This document shows positions 17,993 to 27,501 of a DNA stretch of 58,981 nucleotides, piece after piece. This DNA is from Alphaproteobacteria bacterium (GTDB taxonomy: Bacteria > Pseudomonadota > Alphaproteobacteria > DSM-16000 > Inquilinaceae), in assembly GCA_028281925.1 (NCBI GenBank), contig JANQIX010000106.1, forward strand, positions 1 to 58,981, written 5' to 3'. Made by a program: the position numbers and the translations under genes. Each line of letters opens with the position of its first letter. Positions within the stretch are counted from its first letter, which is position 1. The notes under the pieces were generated by a model. It was not told where the DNA came from and did not search any database. It saw nothing but the letters and a program-made list of their open reading frames with translations.

Positions 17993-20911
17993 CTACTGGG
18001 CTGCGTCGGCCGGCGGCGGTTCGGTGCCTTCGACCGATGGGCGGTCGCCGTCTTTCTTCTCGGAGTCAGAGCTACCCGGCTCCAGCGCTTCCCTCAAGGC
18101 GCGTCGGATCTGCTCGACCTTGCTGTCGTGCGTGATCTTCAGGCCGAACACGTCTTTCACATAGAAGACGTCCACCGCACGCTCGCCATAGGTGGCGATC
18201 TTGGCGCTGGAGATCTGCAGCGACAGTGTGGTCAGCGCGTGGGTGACGTCGTAGAGCAAGCCCGGCCGGTCGCGGCCGTTGATCTCGATCACCGTGTGGG
18301 TGTTGCTGGCTTGATTGTCGATCAGCACCCGCGGTTCCACCCGGAACACATGGGTCCGCGATGCAAAGGCCGGGCGGCGTTTCGCCAGTTCCTGATAGGG
18401 CTTGATCTCGCCGGACAAGCTGTTGCCGATCAGGAACGACAGCCGGGCCAGCTTGTCCCCGGCCTCCAGGGCCGCACCGGTCACAGTGTCCTGCACGCTG
18501 AAGATGTCCAGCGCCATGCCGTTGGTCAGCGTGAAGATCTTGGCTTCCACGATATTGGCGCCCGCAACGGCCAGTGCTCCCGCCAGGCGGGAGAACAGGC
18601 CGGGATGGTCCGTGGCATAGACCGTCACCTCGGTCACCGCGCCGGCGCGATCGATCCGCGTTTCTACGGTCAGCGGCCGCTTGTCCAGGTCAGCCTGCCG
18701 CACGATGCTGGCGTGATAGAGGTGCGTGTCCAGATCCAGCGACAGCCAATAGGGCGTATAGCCCTTCGCAAGGAAGGCGTCGATGTCCTCTTCTGGCCAG
18801 GACGGCAGAGCTTGGCGTACGGCTTCCTGCGCAGCTGCAACACGGCGCTCACGGCCCAGACCTTCGAAGCCGCCGGACAGATGCTCCATCGCGCGGTTGA
18901 ACAGCTGGCTCAGAAGGTTGCCTTTCCAGGCTGTCCACCGACCCGGGCCAACGGCACTGATGTCGATCACCGTCAAGACATAGAGAAGCCGCAACCGCTC
19001 AGGTGAATTCACGACTGTAATCAAGTCCAGGACAGTCTTTTCGTCGTCAATGTCCCGCTTCAGGGCTGAACGGCTGAGAACTAGGTGATATCGGACGAGC
19101 CACTCGACCGTTTCCGTTTCTTCGGCGTCCAGGCCCAAGCGGGGGCACAGCCGGCGCGCGACTCGGCTGCCGAGAACGGAATGATCGCCGCCGCGACCCT
19201 TGGCAATGTCGTGCAGCATCAGCGCGACAAAGAGAGATCGGCGCGACTGAACCTTGGTCAGGACATGGGTCGGCTCGGAATAGGCTTCGGACAGGGCGCC
19301 TGTCTCGAGGCGGTGCAGAATACCGAGCGCAAACAGTGTGTGCTCATCCACCGTGAACACGTGATACATGTCGTACTGCATCTGTGCCACGACCCAGCCG
19401 AAGTCCGGAATGAACCGGCCGAGAACCCCCGCTTCGTTCATCCGGCGCAGCGCCAATTCGGGGTCCCGGCCGCCGGCCAGGATGTCCATGAACAGGCGGT
19501 TGGCCTCTGCATCCTGCCGCAAGGCCTGGTCGATCAGATGCAGCGACCTGTGGATCTGCTTGTAGGCCGTGGGGTGGATATCCAGCCCGTGCTCTTGGCC
19601 CACATGGAACAGGCGGATCATGTCCGACGGGCGGTCTTCGAACTGCGTCTCTTCTGCCATGCTCAGGCGGCCGTTGACGATCGGGAACCCATCCAGAGAT
19701 TTCTCGCCGCGCAGGAAGAACATCCAGCCGCGGCCGCTGCGGTGATGGTGCTCTGCTTCCAGTGCCGCACAGATGATGCGCGTCAGGTCTCCGATCGTGC
19801 GGGCGGTGATGAAGTAGTGCTTCATGAACCGCTCGACCGGGCTGCTGCCGCTGCGCTGCTTGTAGCCCATGCGCTGGGCGATCTCCGGCTGCACGTCGAA
19901 GGTCAGCCGCTCTTCGGGACGGTCCGTCAGATAGTGCAGGTGACAGCGCAGCGTGCGCAGATAGCCTTGCGCCTTGGCGCACCGGCGGGCCTCGGCTTCC
20001 GTCAGCGTGCCGTGTTCCACCAGGCCGGCAATGGAAGAGGCGTGGTAGAGGTACCGGCCGATCCAGAACAGCGTATGCAGGTCGCGCAGGCCACCCTTGC
20101 CCTCTTTGATATTCGGCTCCAGCACATAGCGGCTGTCGCCCAGCTTGCGGTGGCGCTGCTCGCGCTCCTCAAGCTTGGCGGCGATGTAGGCGGGGCCGTT
20201 CCCGGCGATAACGTCCTTCTGATAGCGCTTGCGGAATTCATCCATCAGCCGCCGATCGCCCCAGATCAGGCGGCATTCCAACAGCGTCGTGCGGATCGTG
20301 AGGTCCTCACGGGCACCGCGGATACTCTCGTCGATGGATCTTGCCGCGTGGCCGACCTTCAGCCCGAGATCCCACAGCAGGTAGAGGATGAACTCGATGA
20401 ACTGCTCCACCCTGGGCGTGCGCTTGTAGGGCAGCAGGAACAGCAGATCTATGTCGGAATGCGGCGCCAACTCACCACGGCCATAACCTCCGGTGGCGAT
20501 CAGGGCCAGCCGATCGGCCGATGTGGGGTTGGGCGCGGCGTAGAAGCGGTTGTTCGTGACGTCCGCCATCGCCTGAACGATCTGATCCATCAGGAACGCC
20601 TGCTCGACAACGCAGGCGTCACCTCCGGTCTGCCCCTTTTGGAAGCGGTCGCGGATCTCTTCGCGGCCTGATTTCAGCGCCTCGCGCACCAGCGCCAGCA
20701 CCGCGGGACGTGATCGGGTGGGTTGGTCGCCGGCAGCCTCTGCCGCAGCGTCAAGCTTCTGCCGCAGGGCAGCGGCGTCGATAATCCGCTCCGGCGAGGG
20801 AATCCCCTCAGGCTGGGTCGCCGTCGTCACCCACGGGGCCGCTTCGGCACGTGCGCTGGACTTCAGGCCGCGCAGCAAGGGACTGACTCTCGTTCGTTGG
20901 GACGATGGCAT
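17993..20911 (-). CDS. glnD: [Protein-PII] uridylyltransferase / uridylyl-removing enzyme
   Basis: About 972 residues. Sensor of glutamine that adds UMP to PII proteins at low nitrogen and removes it at high nitrogen. Domains in order: nucleotidyltransferase with GGYGRGELAPHSDIDLLFL, PII-UTase helical region, HD hydrolase with LMLHDIAKGRGGDHS, and two C-terminal ACT domains (VYATDHPGLFSRLAGALA; INGRDRPGLLYDVTHAL). Both activities should be intact. GTG 20914 and ATG 20911 are adjacent possible starts. The C-terminal tail is acidic and Pro-rich. Confidence 0.96.
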   Translation of the reverse strand: MPSSQRTRVSPLLRGLKSSARAEAAPWVTTATQPEGIPSPERIIDAAALRQKLDAAAEAAGDQPTRSRPAVLALVREALKSGREEIRDRFQKGQTGGDACVVEQAFLMDQIVQAMADVTNNRFYAAPNPTSADRLALIATGGYGRGELAPHSDIDLLFLLPYKRTPRVEQFIEFILYLLWDLGLKVGHAARSIDESIRGAREDLTIRTTLLECRLIWGDRRLMDEFRKRYQKDVIAGNGPAYIAAKLEEREQRHRKLGDSRYVLEPNIKEGKGGLRDLHTLFWIGRYLYHASSIAGLVEHGTLTEAEARRCAKAQGYLRTLRCHLHYLTDRPEERLTFDVQPEIAQRMGYKQRSGSSPVERFMKHYFITARTIGDLTRIICAALEAEHHHRSGRGWMFFLRGEKSLDGFPIVNGRLSMAEETQFEDRPSDMIRLFHVGQEHGLDIHPTAYKQIHRSLHLIDQALRQDAEANRLFMDILAGGRDPELALRRMNEAGVLGRFIPDFGWVVAQMQYDMYHVFTVDEHTLFALGILHRLETGALSEAYSEPTHVLTKVQSRRSLFVALMLHDIAKGRGGDHSVLGSRVARRLCPRLGLDAEETETVEWLVRYHLVLSRSALKRDIDDEKTVLDLITVVNSPERLRLLYVLTVIDISAVGPGRWTAWKGNLLSQLFNRAMEHLSGGFEGLGRERRVAAAQEAVRQALPSWPEEDIDAFLAKGYTPYWLSLDLDTHLYHASIVRQADLDKRPLTVETRIDRAGAVTEVTVYATDHPGLFSRLAGALAVAGANIVEAKIFTLTNGMALDIFSVQDTVTGAALEAGDKLARLSFLIGNSLSGEIKPYQELAKRRPAFASRTHVFRVEPRVLIDNQASNTHTVIEINGRDRPGLLYDVTHALTTLSLQISSAKIATYGERAVDVFYVKDVFGLKITHDSKVEQIRRALREALEPGSSDSEKKDGDRPSVEGTEPPPADAAQ

Positions 20912-20975
20912 CACACTGTCATCATGGGATCGGTCGACCTGGTTCGCTATCCATGATGGATGCGCGGCCGGGCGT

Positions 20976-21416
20976 CTACTCCTGACGATGTTGATGGGCT
21001 TGCAGATAGTCCAACAGGGCCATCAACAGCTGGCGCACCTGTGCGTCCGACAGACCCGGCAGTTCGGGCGCCGGGCCATCGTCTGCGCCGCCTGCGGCCA
21101 GTGCCGACCTCTCGTCAAGCTGCTGCAGGAGAGCCGTCAGGTCGCAGAGGGCCTCGGCCAGCGCCGTGACTTGGCCGCGAATGGTCCTCACTTCGTCCAT
21201 CAGCTCATCCAGCCCGGGCTGAGTGTCGCGCTCGGCCAGGGCGGCCAGATCGCTCCCGGACATATCCAGGACAACCCGCCAGGATCCGTCTTCCGCCTTG
21301 AACCCTTCGACAGACCCTCGCTGCAGCCGTTTGCGCAGTGTTTCGACGCTGACGCCGAGGAACCTGGCGGCGGTCGTGATGGTCGTCGTTGTCCGGTGTT
21401 TGTCCCGAGTTTCCAT
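20976..21416 (-). CDS. Small helix-turn-helix protein with coiled-coil tail
   Basis: 146-residue protein I cannot assign to a named family. Residues about 8-45 look like an excisionase/MerR-type winged helix (ITTAARFLGVSVETLRKRLQ followed by a basic strand with SWRVVL). Residues about 65-105 form a heptad-like helix (ELMDEVRTIRGQVTALAEAL) that could dimerise. The C-terminus ends in another helix. It is divergent from the 154-residue protein across an AT-richer spacer. It may be a plasmid/phage-type regulator or a housekeeping DNA-binding protein. Confidence 0.65.
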   Translation of the reverse strand: METRDKHRTTTTITTAARFLGVSVETLRKRLQRGSVEGFKAEDGSWRVVLDMSGSDLAALAERDTQPGLDELMDEVRTIRGQVTALAEALCDLTALLQQLDERSALAAGGADDGPAPELPGLSDAQVRQLLMALLDYLQAHQHRQE

Positions 21417-21668
21417 GCCATTCTGATACCACGACCTGGACCGATCCGCGAGCCTGGAGTTGACACAATCATGACATGAAACGATCGGCGTTCCGAGAGC
21501 GAGGAGACGCTCCAGCGGCTACCATCGCGCGCCCGTCTTTTAAACGAGTAGCATGACAGTGCATCACTATAAAGTGGTAATCTAGCGCATTTCTAGACAC
21601 GCCTAATCCATCCTGCTAGCGTCCCGAAAGACGAGATTTAGTATCCATTTCCGCCCGGTACGACCAGG
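21417..21668. promoter_or_regulatory. Divergent AT-richer spacer between two small putative DNA-binding proteins
   Basis: 252 bases, visibly richer in A/T than the flanks. It contains TTGACA (21461-21466), a GAGCG/CGCTC inverted repeat around 21498-21513, a CACT/AGTG hairpin near 21566, and CTAG-containing elements repeated at about 21584, 21593 and 21617. These could be promoters and operators for the two divergent genes. No ORF of note. Confidence 0.4.
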
Positions 21669-22133
21669 ATGTCAGAGCCGATCGGCACGCCGCCTGCGAC
21701 ATCGCCAACGGGGGCGGAAGAGAAACGCGATTCGACTGCGGCGGGGCGGGATCGCTCATCCAATGCCGTGCGCGTGGAGCGGCACAAACGCAAGCTCGCG
21801 GCCAACGGCTTGCGTCAGCTCAATGTTCAGGTGCCGGTGTCATCCCATGGCCTGCTGAAGGTGCTCGCACAGCGGCTGCGCGACGGCGAGGACCCTAACC
21901 TGGTGCTGTTCGACCTTGTGGCGGAACAGAGCATACCGGCGTTCGATGCCGAGTTGCCGCCGCGCATCGATCCGAAGCCGCCGTTGCATCGGGGGGAGCT
22001 GAAGAGTCCGCCCGTCGAGCCGAACGGAACGACCGATCGGGCAGAGGCCGATGCCCATATCGTGAGGCGGATCCGCGAGGTTCTCGACCGCGGCGGCTGG
22101 CGCGCTGCGCTCATTCGCGGTTTGCTGGATTGA
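21669..22133 (+). CDS. Hypothetical protein, possible ribbon-helix-helix DNA-binding core
   Basis: 154-residue unrecognised protein. The first 30 residues are polar and low complexity. Residues about 35-75 (VERHKRKLAANGLRQLNVQV then SSHGLLKVLAQRLRDGED) have a basic helix, a beta-strand and a helix, similar in outline to ribbon-helix-helix antitoxin or plasmid regulators. The central part is Pro-rich and the C-terminus (EVLDRGGWRAALIRGLLD) helical. No toxin-like partner is adjacent: the next gene is mutS on the opposite strand. Real-gene status rests on coding length, composition and the preceding promoter-like region. Confidence 0.6.
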   Translation: MSEPIGTPPATSPTGAEEKRDSTAAGRDRSSNAVRVERHKRKLAANGLRQLNVQVPVSSHGLLKVLAQRLRDGEDPNLVLFDLVAEQSIPAFDAELPPRIDPKPPLHRGELKSPPVEPNGTTDRAEADAHIVRRIREVLDRGGWRAALIRGLLD

Positions 22134-22145
22134 TGATCCTGGCCG

Positions 22146-24860
22146 TCAGGACTGGCGTCCATCCGCCGACTTGAGGGCGTAGAGCAGATCCAGCGCCTCC
22201 CTCGGGCTGAGGGCGTCCGGCTCTATCGTGGCGAGCAAGGCCTCGACCTCGGACGGCTTCGCAGGGGCCGGCGGTTGGACCGGCTGAGCGGCGCTGAACA
22301 GCGGCAGGTCGTCGAGCGCTGCCGTTTTGCGGCGACCGTCGCCGGTTTCGACCTCGTGCAGCACGGCCTCAGCCCGGGTGGTCACTGCCCCGGGCAGGCC
22401 TGCCAGCCGGGCTACATGGATACCGTAGGATCGGTCCGCCGTTCCCGACGCGACTTCGTGCAGGAACACGATGTCGCCATGCCATTCCTTGACGCGCATG
22501 GTGTGGCAGGCCAGCTCCGACAGCCGATCGGCCAGCACGGTCAGTTCATGATAGTGGGTGGCGAACAGGCCGCGGCAGCGATTGTGGTCGTGCAGGTATT
22601 CGATCGTGGCCCAGGCGATCGACAATCCGTCATAGGTGGCTGTGCCGCGCCCGATCTCGTCCAGGATCACCAGGGACCGGGCGCCCGCCTGGTGCAGGAT
22701 AGCCGCGGTTTCCACCATCTCCACCATGAAGGTGGAGCGGCCGCGCGCCAGGTCGTCGGCGGCGCCGACGCGGCTGAACAGCCGGTCGACCACCCCGATA
22801 TGGGCGGCGTCGGCCGGAACGAAGGCGCCCGCCTGGGCCATCAGCGCGATCAGCGCATTCTGGCGCAGAAAGGTGGACTTTCCGGCCATATTGGGGCCGG
22901 TCAAGAGCCACAGTCGGCCGCCGCCATCGTCTTCGCGCGGGGAAAGGTCGCAATCGTTGGGCACGAAGGTGCCGCCCTCGCCGGCAGCGGCCGTCTGCTC
23001 GACCACCGGATGACGGCCGCCGGCAATGTGGAAAGCCAGGCTGCGGTCGATGGTCGGGCGCTGATAGCGCTGTGTGGCCGCCAGCTCGGCATGCGCGGCG
23101 GCGACATCCAGCCGGGCCAGCGCCCGCGCGGTCTCCGCCACCCGGGCGGCATCGGCCAGGATCCGTGCTGCCAAGCCGCCGAACAGCCGCAGCTCGATCT
23201 CCAGCGCGCGGTCTGCCGCCGTGCCGATGGCGCGTTCCAGTTCCCCCAGCTCCACGGTCGTGAAGCGGACGACATTGGCCAAGGTCTGTCGATGGACGAA
23301 GGTTTCGGCCGGCGCGCCGCGGGTCAGCTTGTCCGCCTGCGCCGCCGGTACCTCAACATAGTATCCCAAGACCGAGTTGTGGCGGATCTTCAGGCTGGTC
23401 ACGGCCGTGGCCTCGGCATAGCGCGCCTGCAGCCCGGCGATCAGCCTGCGGGAGTCGTCGCGCAAGGCCCGCTGTTCGTCCAGGTCCGGGTCGTAGCGCT
23501 CGGCGATGAATCCGCCATCGCGGGCAAGCACCGGCAGGTCCGGCGCCAGGGCCCGCCCAAGCTCTTCGATCAGCGGGCCGTGGCCCCCCAGGGCGGCAGC
23601 CGCTTCGGCCACCAGCGGCGGCGGCGGCATGGCCGGCGCTCCGGCCGCCTGCGCCAGCATCGTCTGCGCAGCGGCGGCCTGCGCCAGCCCGTCCCGCACC
23701 GCGGCCAGGTCACGGGGGCCGCCGCGGGCAAGGCTCAAGCGGCCAAGCGCGCGTTCCAGGTCCGGGCACTGGCGCAACAGCCGCCGCAATCCGTCGCGGG
23801 CATCGGCGTTGGCTGCGAAATGGGCGACGGCGTCCAGTCGCCGGTCGATCGCGTCCGGGTCCGTCAGGGGTGCTGCCAGATGTCCGGCCAGCAGTCTCGC
23901 CCCCGGCCCAGTGACGGTCCGGTCGATGGTGTCCAGCAGGCTGCCCTTGCGCTGGCCGTCGAGCGTCCGCGCAATCTCCAGATTGCGGCGGGTGGAGGCA
24001 TCGATCTCCATGACCGAGCCGCGGCCCTGCCGGCGGGGTGGCGCCAGCACCGGCAACCGGCCCTTCTGAGTCAGGGCCACATAGTCGACCAGGGCGCCGG
24101 CGGCCGCGACCTCGGCGCGAGTGAACTGGCCGAAGGCATCCAGCGTGCCGACGGCGTACATGTCCAAGAGCCGTCGCCGCCCGTTCTCGCTGTCGAACCG
24201 GCTGTTGGGCAGCACCGTGCAGCGCGATCGCCAGTCTGCCAGCACGTCCGTGAGCGCCGGCACCGCGTCGGTGCGTTCAGGCACCAACAGCTCACCGGGA
24301 TGGAGCCGTGCCAACAGGGTGGCCAGATCACCCGCCTCCACCGGCTCCATCACCAGTTCGCCTGTGGTGATGTCGCCATAGGCGAGGCCCAAGGCCGGCG
24401 CATCGCCGCCGCCGACGGCGGCAAGGGCCGCCAGATAGTTGCTGGCGCGGGATTCCAAGAGACCGTCTTCGGTCAGCGTACCCGGCGTCACCACACGCAC
24501 AACGTCCCGGCGCAACAGCGGTTTGCCGCCCCGCTTGCGGGCATCCTCCGGCGTTTCGACCTGGTCGCAGATCGCGACCTTGAAGCCCAGCCGGATGAGC
24601 CGCGCCATATAGGCTTCGTGCGATCGCTCCGGCACGCCGGCCATCTGGGCGCCGCCGCGCTCGGTCAAGGCGATGTCCAGCGCCGCTGCGGCCTTCACTG
24701 CGTCGTCGAAGAACAGTTCGAAGAAATCGCCCATGCGGAAGAAGACCAGGCAGTCGGGGTGGGCCGCCTTGGCTTCGTGGTACTGGGCCATCATCGGTGT
24801 CTGGGGGCCCGTCTGCTGGCCCTTGGAAGACTGCGGACTGTCCGGCACGGCTGATGTCAC
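22146..24860 (-). CDS. mutS: DNA mismatch repair protein MutS
   Basis: 904-residue mismatch-recognition ATPase. The N-terminal mismatch-binding domain shows FFRMGDFFELF (the Phe-x-Glu wedge lies in GDFFELF), followed by connector, lever and clamp regions, then the ATPase with Walker A TGPNMAGKSTFLRQ, the Walker B DEIGRGTATYDG and the ATHYHEL motif. A short C-terminal extension ends DLLYALKS. Starts with GTG at 24860. It converges with the 154-residue hypothetical gene. Confidence 0.97.
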   Translation of the reverse strand: MTSAVPDSPQSSKGQQTGPQTPMMAQYHEAKAAHPDCLVFFRMGDFFELFFDDAVKAAAALDIALTERGGAQMAGVPERSHEAYMARLIRLGFKVAICDQVETPEDARKRGGKPLLRRDVVRVVTPGTLTEDGLLESRASNYLAALAAVGGGDAPALGLAYGDITTGELVMEPVEAGDLATLLARLHPGELLVPERTDAVPALTDVLADWRSRCTVLPNSRFDSENGRRRLLDMYAVGTLDAFGQFTRAEVAAAGALVDYVALTQKGRLPVLAPPRRQGRGSVMEIDASTRRNLEIARTLDGQRKGSLLDTIDRTVTGPGARLLAGHLAAPLTDPDAIDRRLDAVAHFAANADARDGLRRLLRQCPDLERALGRLSLARGGPRDLAAVRDGLAQAAAAQTMLAQAAGAPAMPPPPLVAEAAAALGGHGPLIEELGRALAPDLPVLARDGGFIAERYDPDLDEQRALRDDSRRLIAGLQARYAEATAVTSLKIRHNSVLGYYVEVPAAQADKLTRGAPAETFVHRQTLANVVRFTTVELGELERAIGTAADRALEIELRLFGGLAARILADAARVAETARALARLDVAAAHAELAATQRYQRPTIDRSLAFHIAGGRHPVVEQTAAAGEGGTFVPNDCDLSPREDDGGGRLWLLTGPNMAGKSTFLRQNALIALMAQAGAFVPADAAHIGVVDRLFSRVGAADDLARGRSTFMVEMVETAAILHQAGARSLVILDEIGRGTATYDGLSIAWATIEYLHDHNRCRGLFATHYHELTVLADRLSELACHTMRVKEWHGDIVFLHEVASGTADRSYGIHVARLAGLPGAVTTRAEAVLHEVETGDGRRKTAALDDLPLFSAAQPVQPPAPAKPSEVEALLATIEPDALSPREALDLLYALKSADGRQS

Positions 24861-25088
24861 GCGTTGCGGTCGGGTCGTCGGTCGCTGGTGGCAGTGACCC
24901 TAGCACGAAGATCCGGGCGGCGGGCACGCCTGCCTGCCCGATCGTTTCAGGGGTGCAGAATTGACTTTCGTCACTGCAGGTTGGGCTTGACGTCCCCGCC
25001 ATTGTGCGGCGCAGTCGCGGGCTTCGGTCGGTGCTCAGGATTGCAGGGCTCCCTCCACTTCTTCGACGCCCAAGGATCACCCCCCGAT

Positions 25089-27356
25089 ATGACCAGTAAG
25101 TCCGTCGAGACAGAGGCGCTGGCCCTGCATTCGCAAGGGCGACCAGGGAAGCTGGAGGTCGTTGCAACCAAGCCGCTGACGACGCAGCGCGACTTGGCGT
25201 TAGCCTATTCTCCGGGGGTCGCCGCGCCCTGCCTGAAGATCCATGAGGACGCGGCGAAGGCGTACGATTACACCGCCAAGGGCAACCTCGTGGCGATCAT
25301 TTCCAACGGCAGCGCGGTGCTGGGGCTCGGCGATCTGGGGCCGCTGGCGTCGAAGCCGGTGATGGAAGGCAAGGCCGTCCTGTTCAAACGGTTCGCCGAT
25401 GTCGACGGCATCGACCTGGAGGTGGACACGCAGGACGTGGATGCCTTCGTCCACGCCGTACGCCATGTCGCCCCCACCTTCGGCGGCATCAATCTGGAAG
25501 ACATCAAGGCACCGGACTGCTTCATCATCGAGCAGCGCCTGCGCGAAGCGCTGGACATTCCGGTGTTCCACGACGATCAGCACGGCACCGCCATCATCGC
25601 CGCGGCCGCGCTGATCAATGCGCTGGACCTGACGGATCGGCGCATTGATGAGGTGAAGGTCGTCATCAACGGGGCCGGCGCTGCGGCCATCGCCTGTGTC
25701 GAGCTGTTCAAGTCCATGGGGCTGCCGCCGGACCACGCCGTGCTGTGCGACCGCAAGGGCGTTATCTACCAAGGCCGCCAGGAGGGTATGAACCAGTGGA
25801 AGTCGGCCCATGCCGTGCCGACGGACGCCCGCACCCTGGCGGAAGCCGTGGCAGGTGCCGACGTCTTCCTGGGGCTCTCGGTCAAAGGGGCGATGACACC
25901 GGAGATGGTGGCCTCCATGGCGGACCGCCCGATCATCTTCGCGCTCGCCAATCCCGATCCGGAGATCGCGCCGGAAGACGTCCGGGCCGTGCGCGGCGAT
26001 GCCATCATCGCCACCGGCCGGTCGGACTACCCGAACCAGGTCAATAACGTGCTGGGTTTTCCCTACATCTTCCGGGGTGCCCTGGACGTGCGGGCCCGCA
26101 CCATCAACGACGCCATGAAGATCGCGGCGTCCCGCGCTTTGGCGGAGCTGGCCCGCGAGGACGTGCCGGACGAGGTGGACGCCGCCTATTCCGGCCGGCG
26201 TCTGCGCTATGGCCCGGACTACATCATACCCGTTCCCTTCGACCCCCGGCTGATCGTCGCCGTGCCGCCAGCCGTGGCGCGCGCGGCGATCGACACAAGT
26301 GTCGCCCGACTGCCGATCGTCAGCATGGCGAAGTACGAACAGTCGCTGCGCTCCAGACTGGACCCCACGGCCCACAGCCTGCAGATCATCGTGGAGCGCG
26401 TGCGCGCCACGCCCAAGCGCGTCGTCTTCGCCGAAGGCGAGCAGGAGCGCACCGTGCGGGCCGCTGCTGCCTTTGCCAATGCCGGCTACGGCAGCCCGAT
26501 CCTGATCGGTGCGGCCGACGAGATCCGCGACTGCATGCACCGGCTGGGTCTGGGTATGGCCGGCGGGCTTGAGGTGATCGAGCCGCGCCTGTCACCGGAT
26601 AACCAGCGCTATGCCGACCATCTCTACGGGCGCCTGCAGCGGCGCGGCATGCTGATGCGCGACTGCACCCGCATGGTCAGCCAGAACCGCAACGTGTTCG
26701 CCGCCTCCATGGTGGCGGCCGGTGATGCCGATGCCATGGTCACCGGGCTCAACCGCAGCTTTTCCGTCTGCTATCAAGATATCCGCCGCGTCTTCGAGGC
26801 TCGCGGCGGCAGCACGCCGTTCGGCCTTTCGATCCTGGTGATCCGCGGGCGCACGGTGTTCATCGCCGACACCACGGTGAACGAGCAGCCGACGGCCGAG
26901 CAGCTGGTGACCATTGCAGCGGAGAGTGCCGCCAAGGCCCGAGGCCTCGGCCATGAGCCCCGTGTGGCCCTTCTGTCGTTCTCCAATTTCGGCCAGCCGC
27001 TGCACGACCGCGCGGGCCATGTCCGCGAAGCGGTCGCGATGCTGGAGGAGCGTTCGGTCGACTTCGAATTCGACGGCGAAATGACGGCGGAGCTGGCCTT
27101 GGATCCGGAACTGCTGGGCCGCTACTACCCGTTCTGCCGGCTCTCTGGGCCGGCAAACGTGCTGATCATGCCGGACCTGCATGCCGCCAATATCGGGGCG
27201 AAGCTGCTGCAGAAGGCCGCCGGGGGCACGATGCTCGGGCCGTTGCTGATCGGCCTGGAAAAGCCCGTGCAGGTCGTCCAGATGGGCGCTACGGTCAATG
27301 AGCTCGTGACGGCGGCGGCCATGGCAGCACACGAAGCGATCCATTTCGCGGGGTGA
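25089..27356 (+). CDS. maeB: NADP-dependent malic enzyme with phosphotransacetylase-like domain
   Basis: 755 residues. Decarboxylates malate to pyruvate with NADP. N-terminal malic domain (LAYSPGVAAPCLKI, FHDDQHGTAII) and NAD-binding domain (VVINGAGAAAIACVELF) occupy about 1-425; residues about 430-755 are a phosphate acetyltransferase-like domain (RVVFAEGEQERTVRAA) that is regulatory rather than catalytic in studied homologues. ATG 25089 matches family N-termini; the frame open to 24864 has no family similarity. It is preceded by a 228-base spacer from mutS, probably holding its promoter. Confidence 0.95.
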   Translation: MTSKSVETEALALHSQGRPGKLEVVATKPLTTQRDLALAYSPGVAAPCLKIHEDAAKAYDYTAKGNLVAIISNGSAVLGLGDLGPLASKPVMEGKAVLFKRFADVDGIDLEVDTQDVDAFVHAVRHVAPTFGGINLEDIKAPDCFIIEQRLREALDIPVFHDDQHGTAIIAAAALINALDLTDRRIDEVKVVINGAGAAAIACVELFKSMGLPPDHAVLCDRKGVIYQGRQEGMNQWKSAHAVPTDARTLAEAVAGADVFLGLSVKGAMTPEMVASMADRPIIFALANPDPEIAPEDVRAVRGDAIIATGRSDYPNQVNNVLGFPYIFRGALDVRARTINDAMKIAASRALAELAREDVPDEVDAAYSGRRLRYGPDYIIPVPFDPRLIVAVPPAVARAAIDTSVARLPIVSMAKYEQSLRSRLDPTAHSLQIIVERVRATPKRVVFAEGEQERTVRAAAAFANAGYGSPILIGAADEIRDCMHRLGLGMAGGLEVIEPRLSPDNQRYADHLYGRLQRRGMLMRDCTRMVSQNRNVFAASMVAAGDADAMVTGLNRSFSVCYQDIRRVFEARGGSTPFGLSILVIRGRTVFIADTTVNEQPTAEQLVTIAAESAAKARGLGHEPRVALLSFSNFGQPLHDRAGHVREAVAMLEERSVDFEFDGEMTAELALDPELLGRYYPFCRLSGPANVLIMPDLHAANIGAKLLQKAAGGTMLGPLLIGLEKPVQVVQMGATVNELVTAAAMAAHEAIHFAG

Positions 27357-27477
27357 AACGCCGGAACCCGGCCGCCAGCCTTGCGAATGCACACGGAAAG
27401 CGAGTGACCGGCTTGATGGTCAACGCGTTGTCTCGATACCTTCACTTTACCGGCCAAGAGTCGTTGGTAACAATCGC

Positions 27478-27490
27478 CTGTCATTGACAG
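27478..27490 (+). promoter_or_regulatory. CTGTCAT-containing palindrome upstream of phoR
   Basis: A 13-base perfect palindrome with arms CTGTCA and TGACAG around a central T, ending 11 bases before the phoR ATG. The first seven bases equal the PhoB half-site consensus, but the units 11 bases either side do not match, so it is not a standard Pho box. It overlaps the likely ribosome site (AGG at 27489-27491). It may be an operator or half-site. Confidence 0.35.
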
Positions 27491-27501
27491 GCTAAGACTT
27501 T

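Noticed and set aside
22275..24854. 859-codon open frame on the plus strand opposite mutS
   Set aside because: Long antisense frame typical of high-GC coding DNA; translation is low-complexity His/Gln/Gly/Arg-rich, with no family pattern, and mutS is certain.
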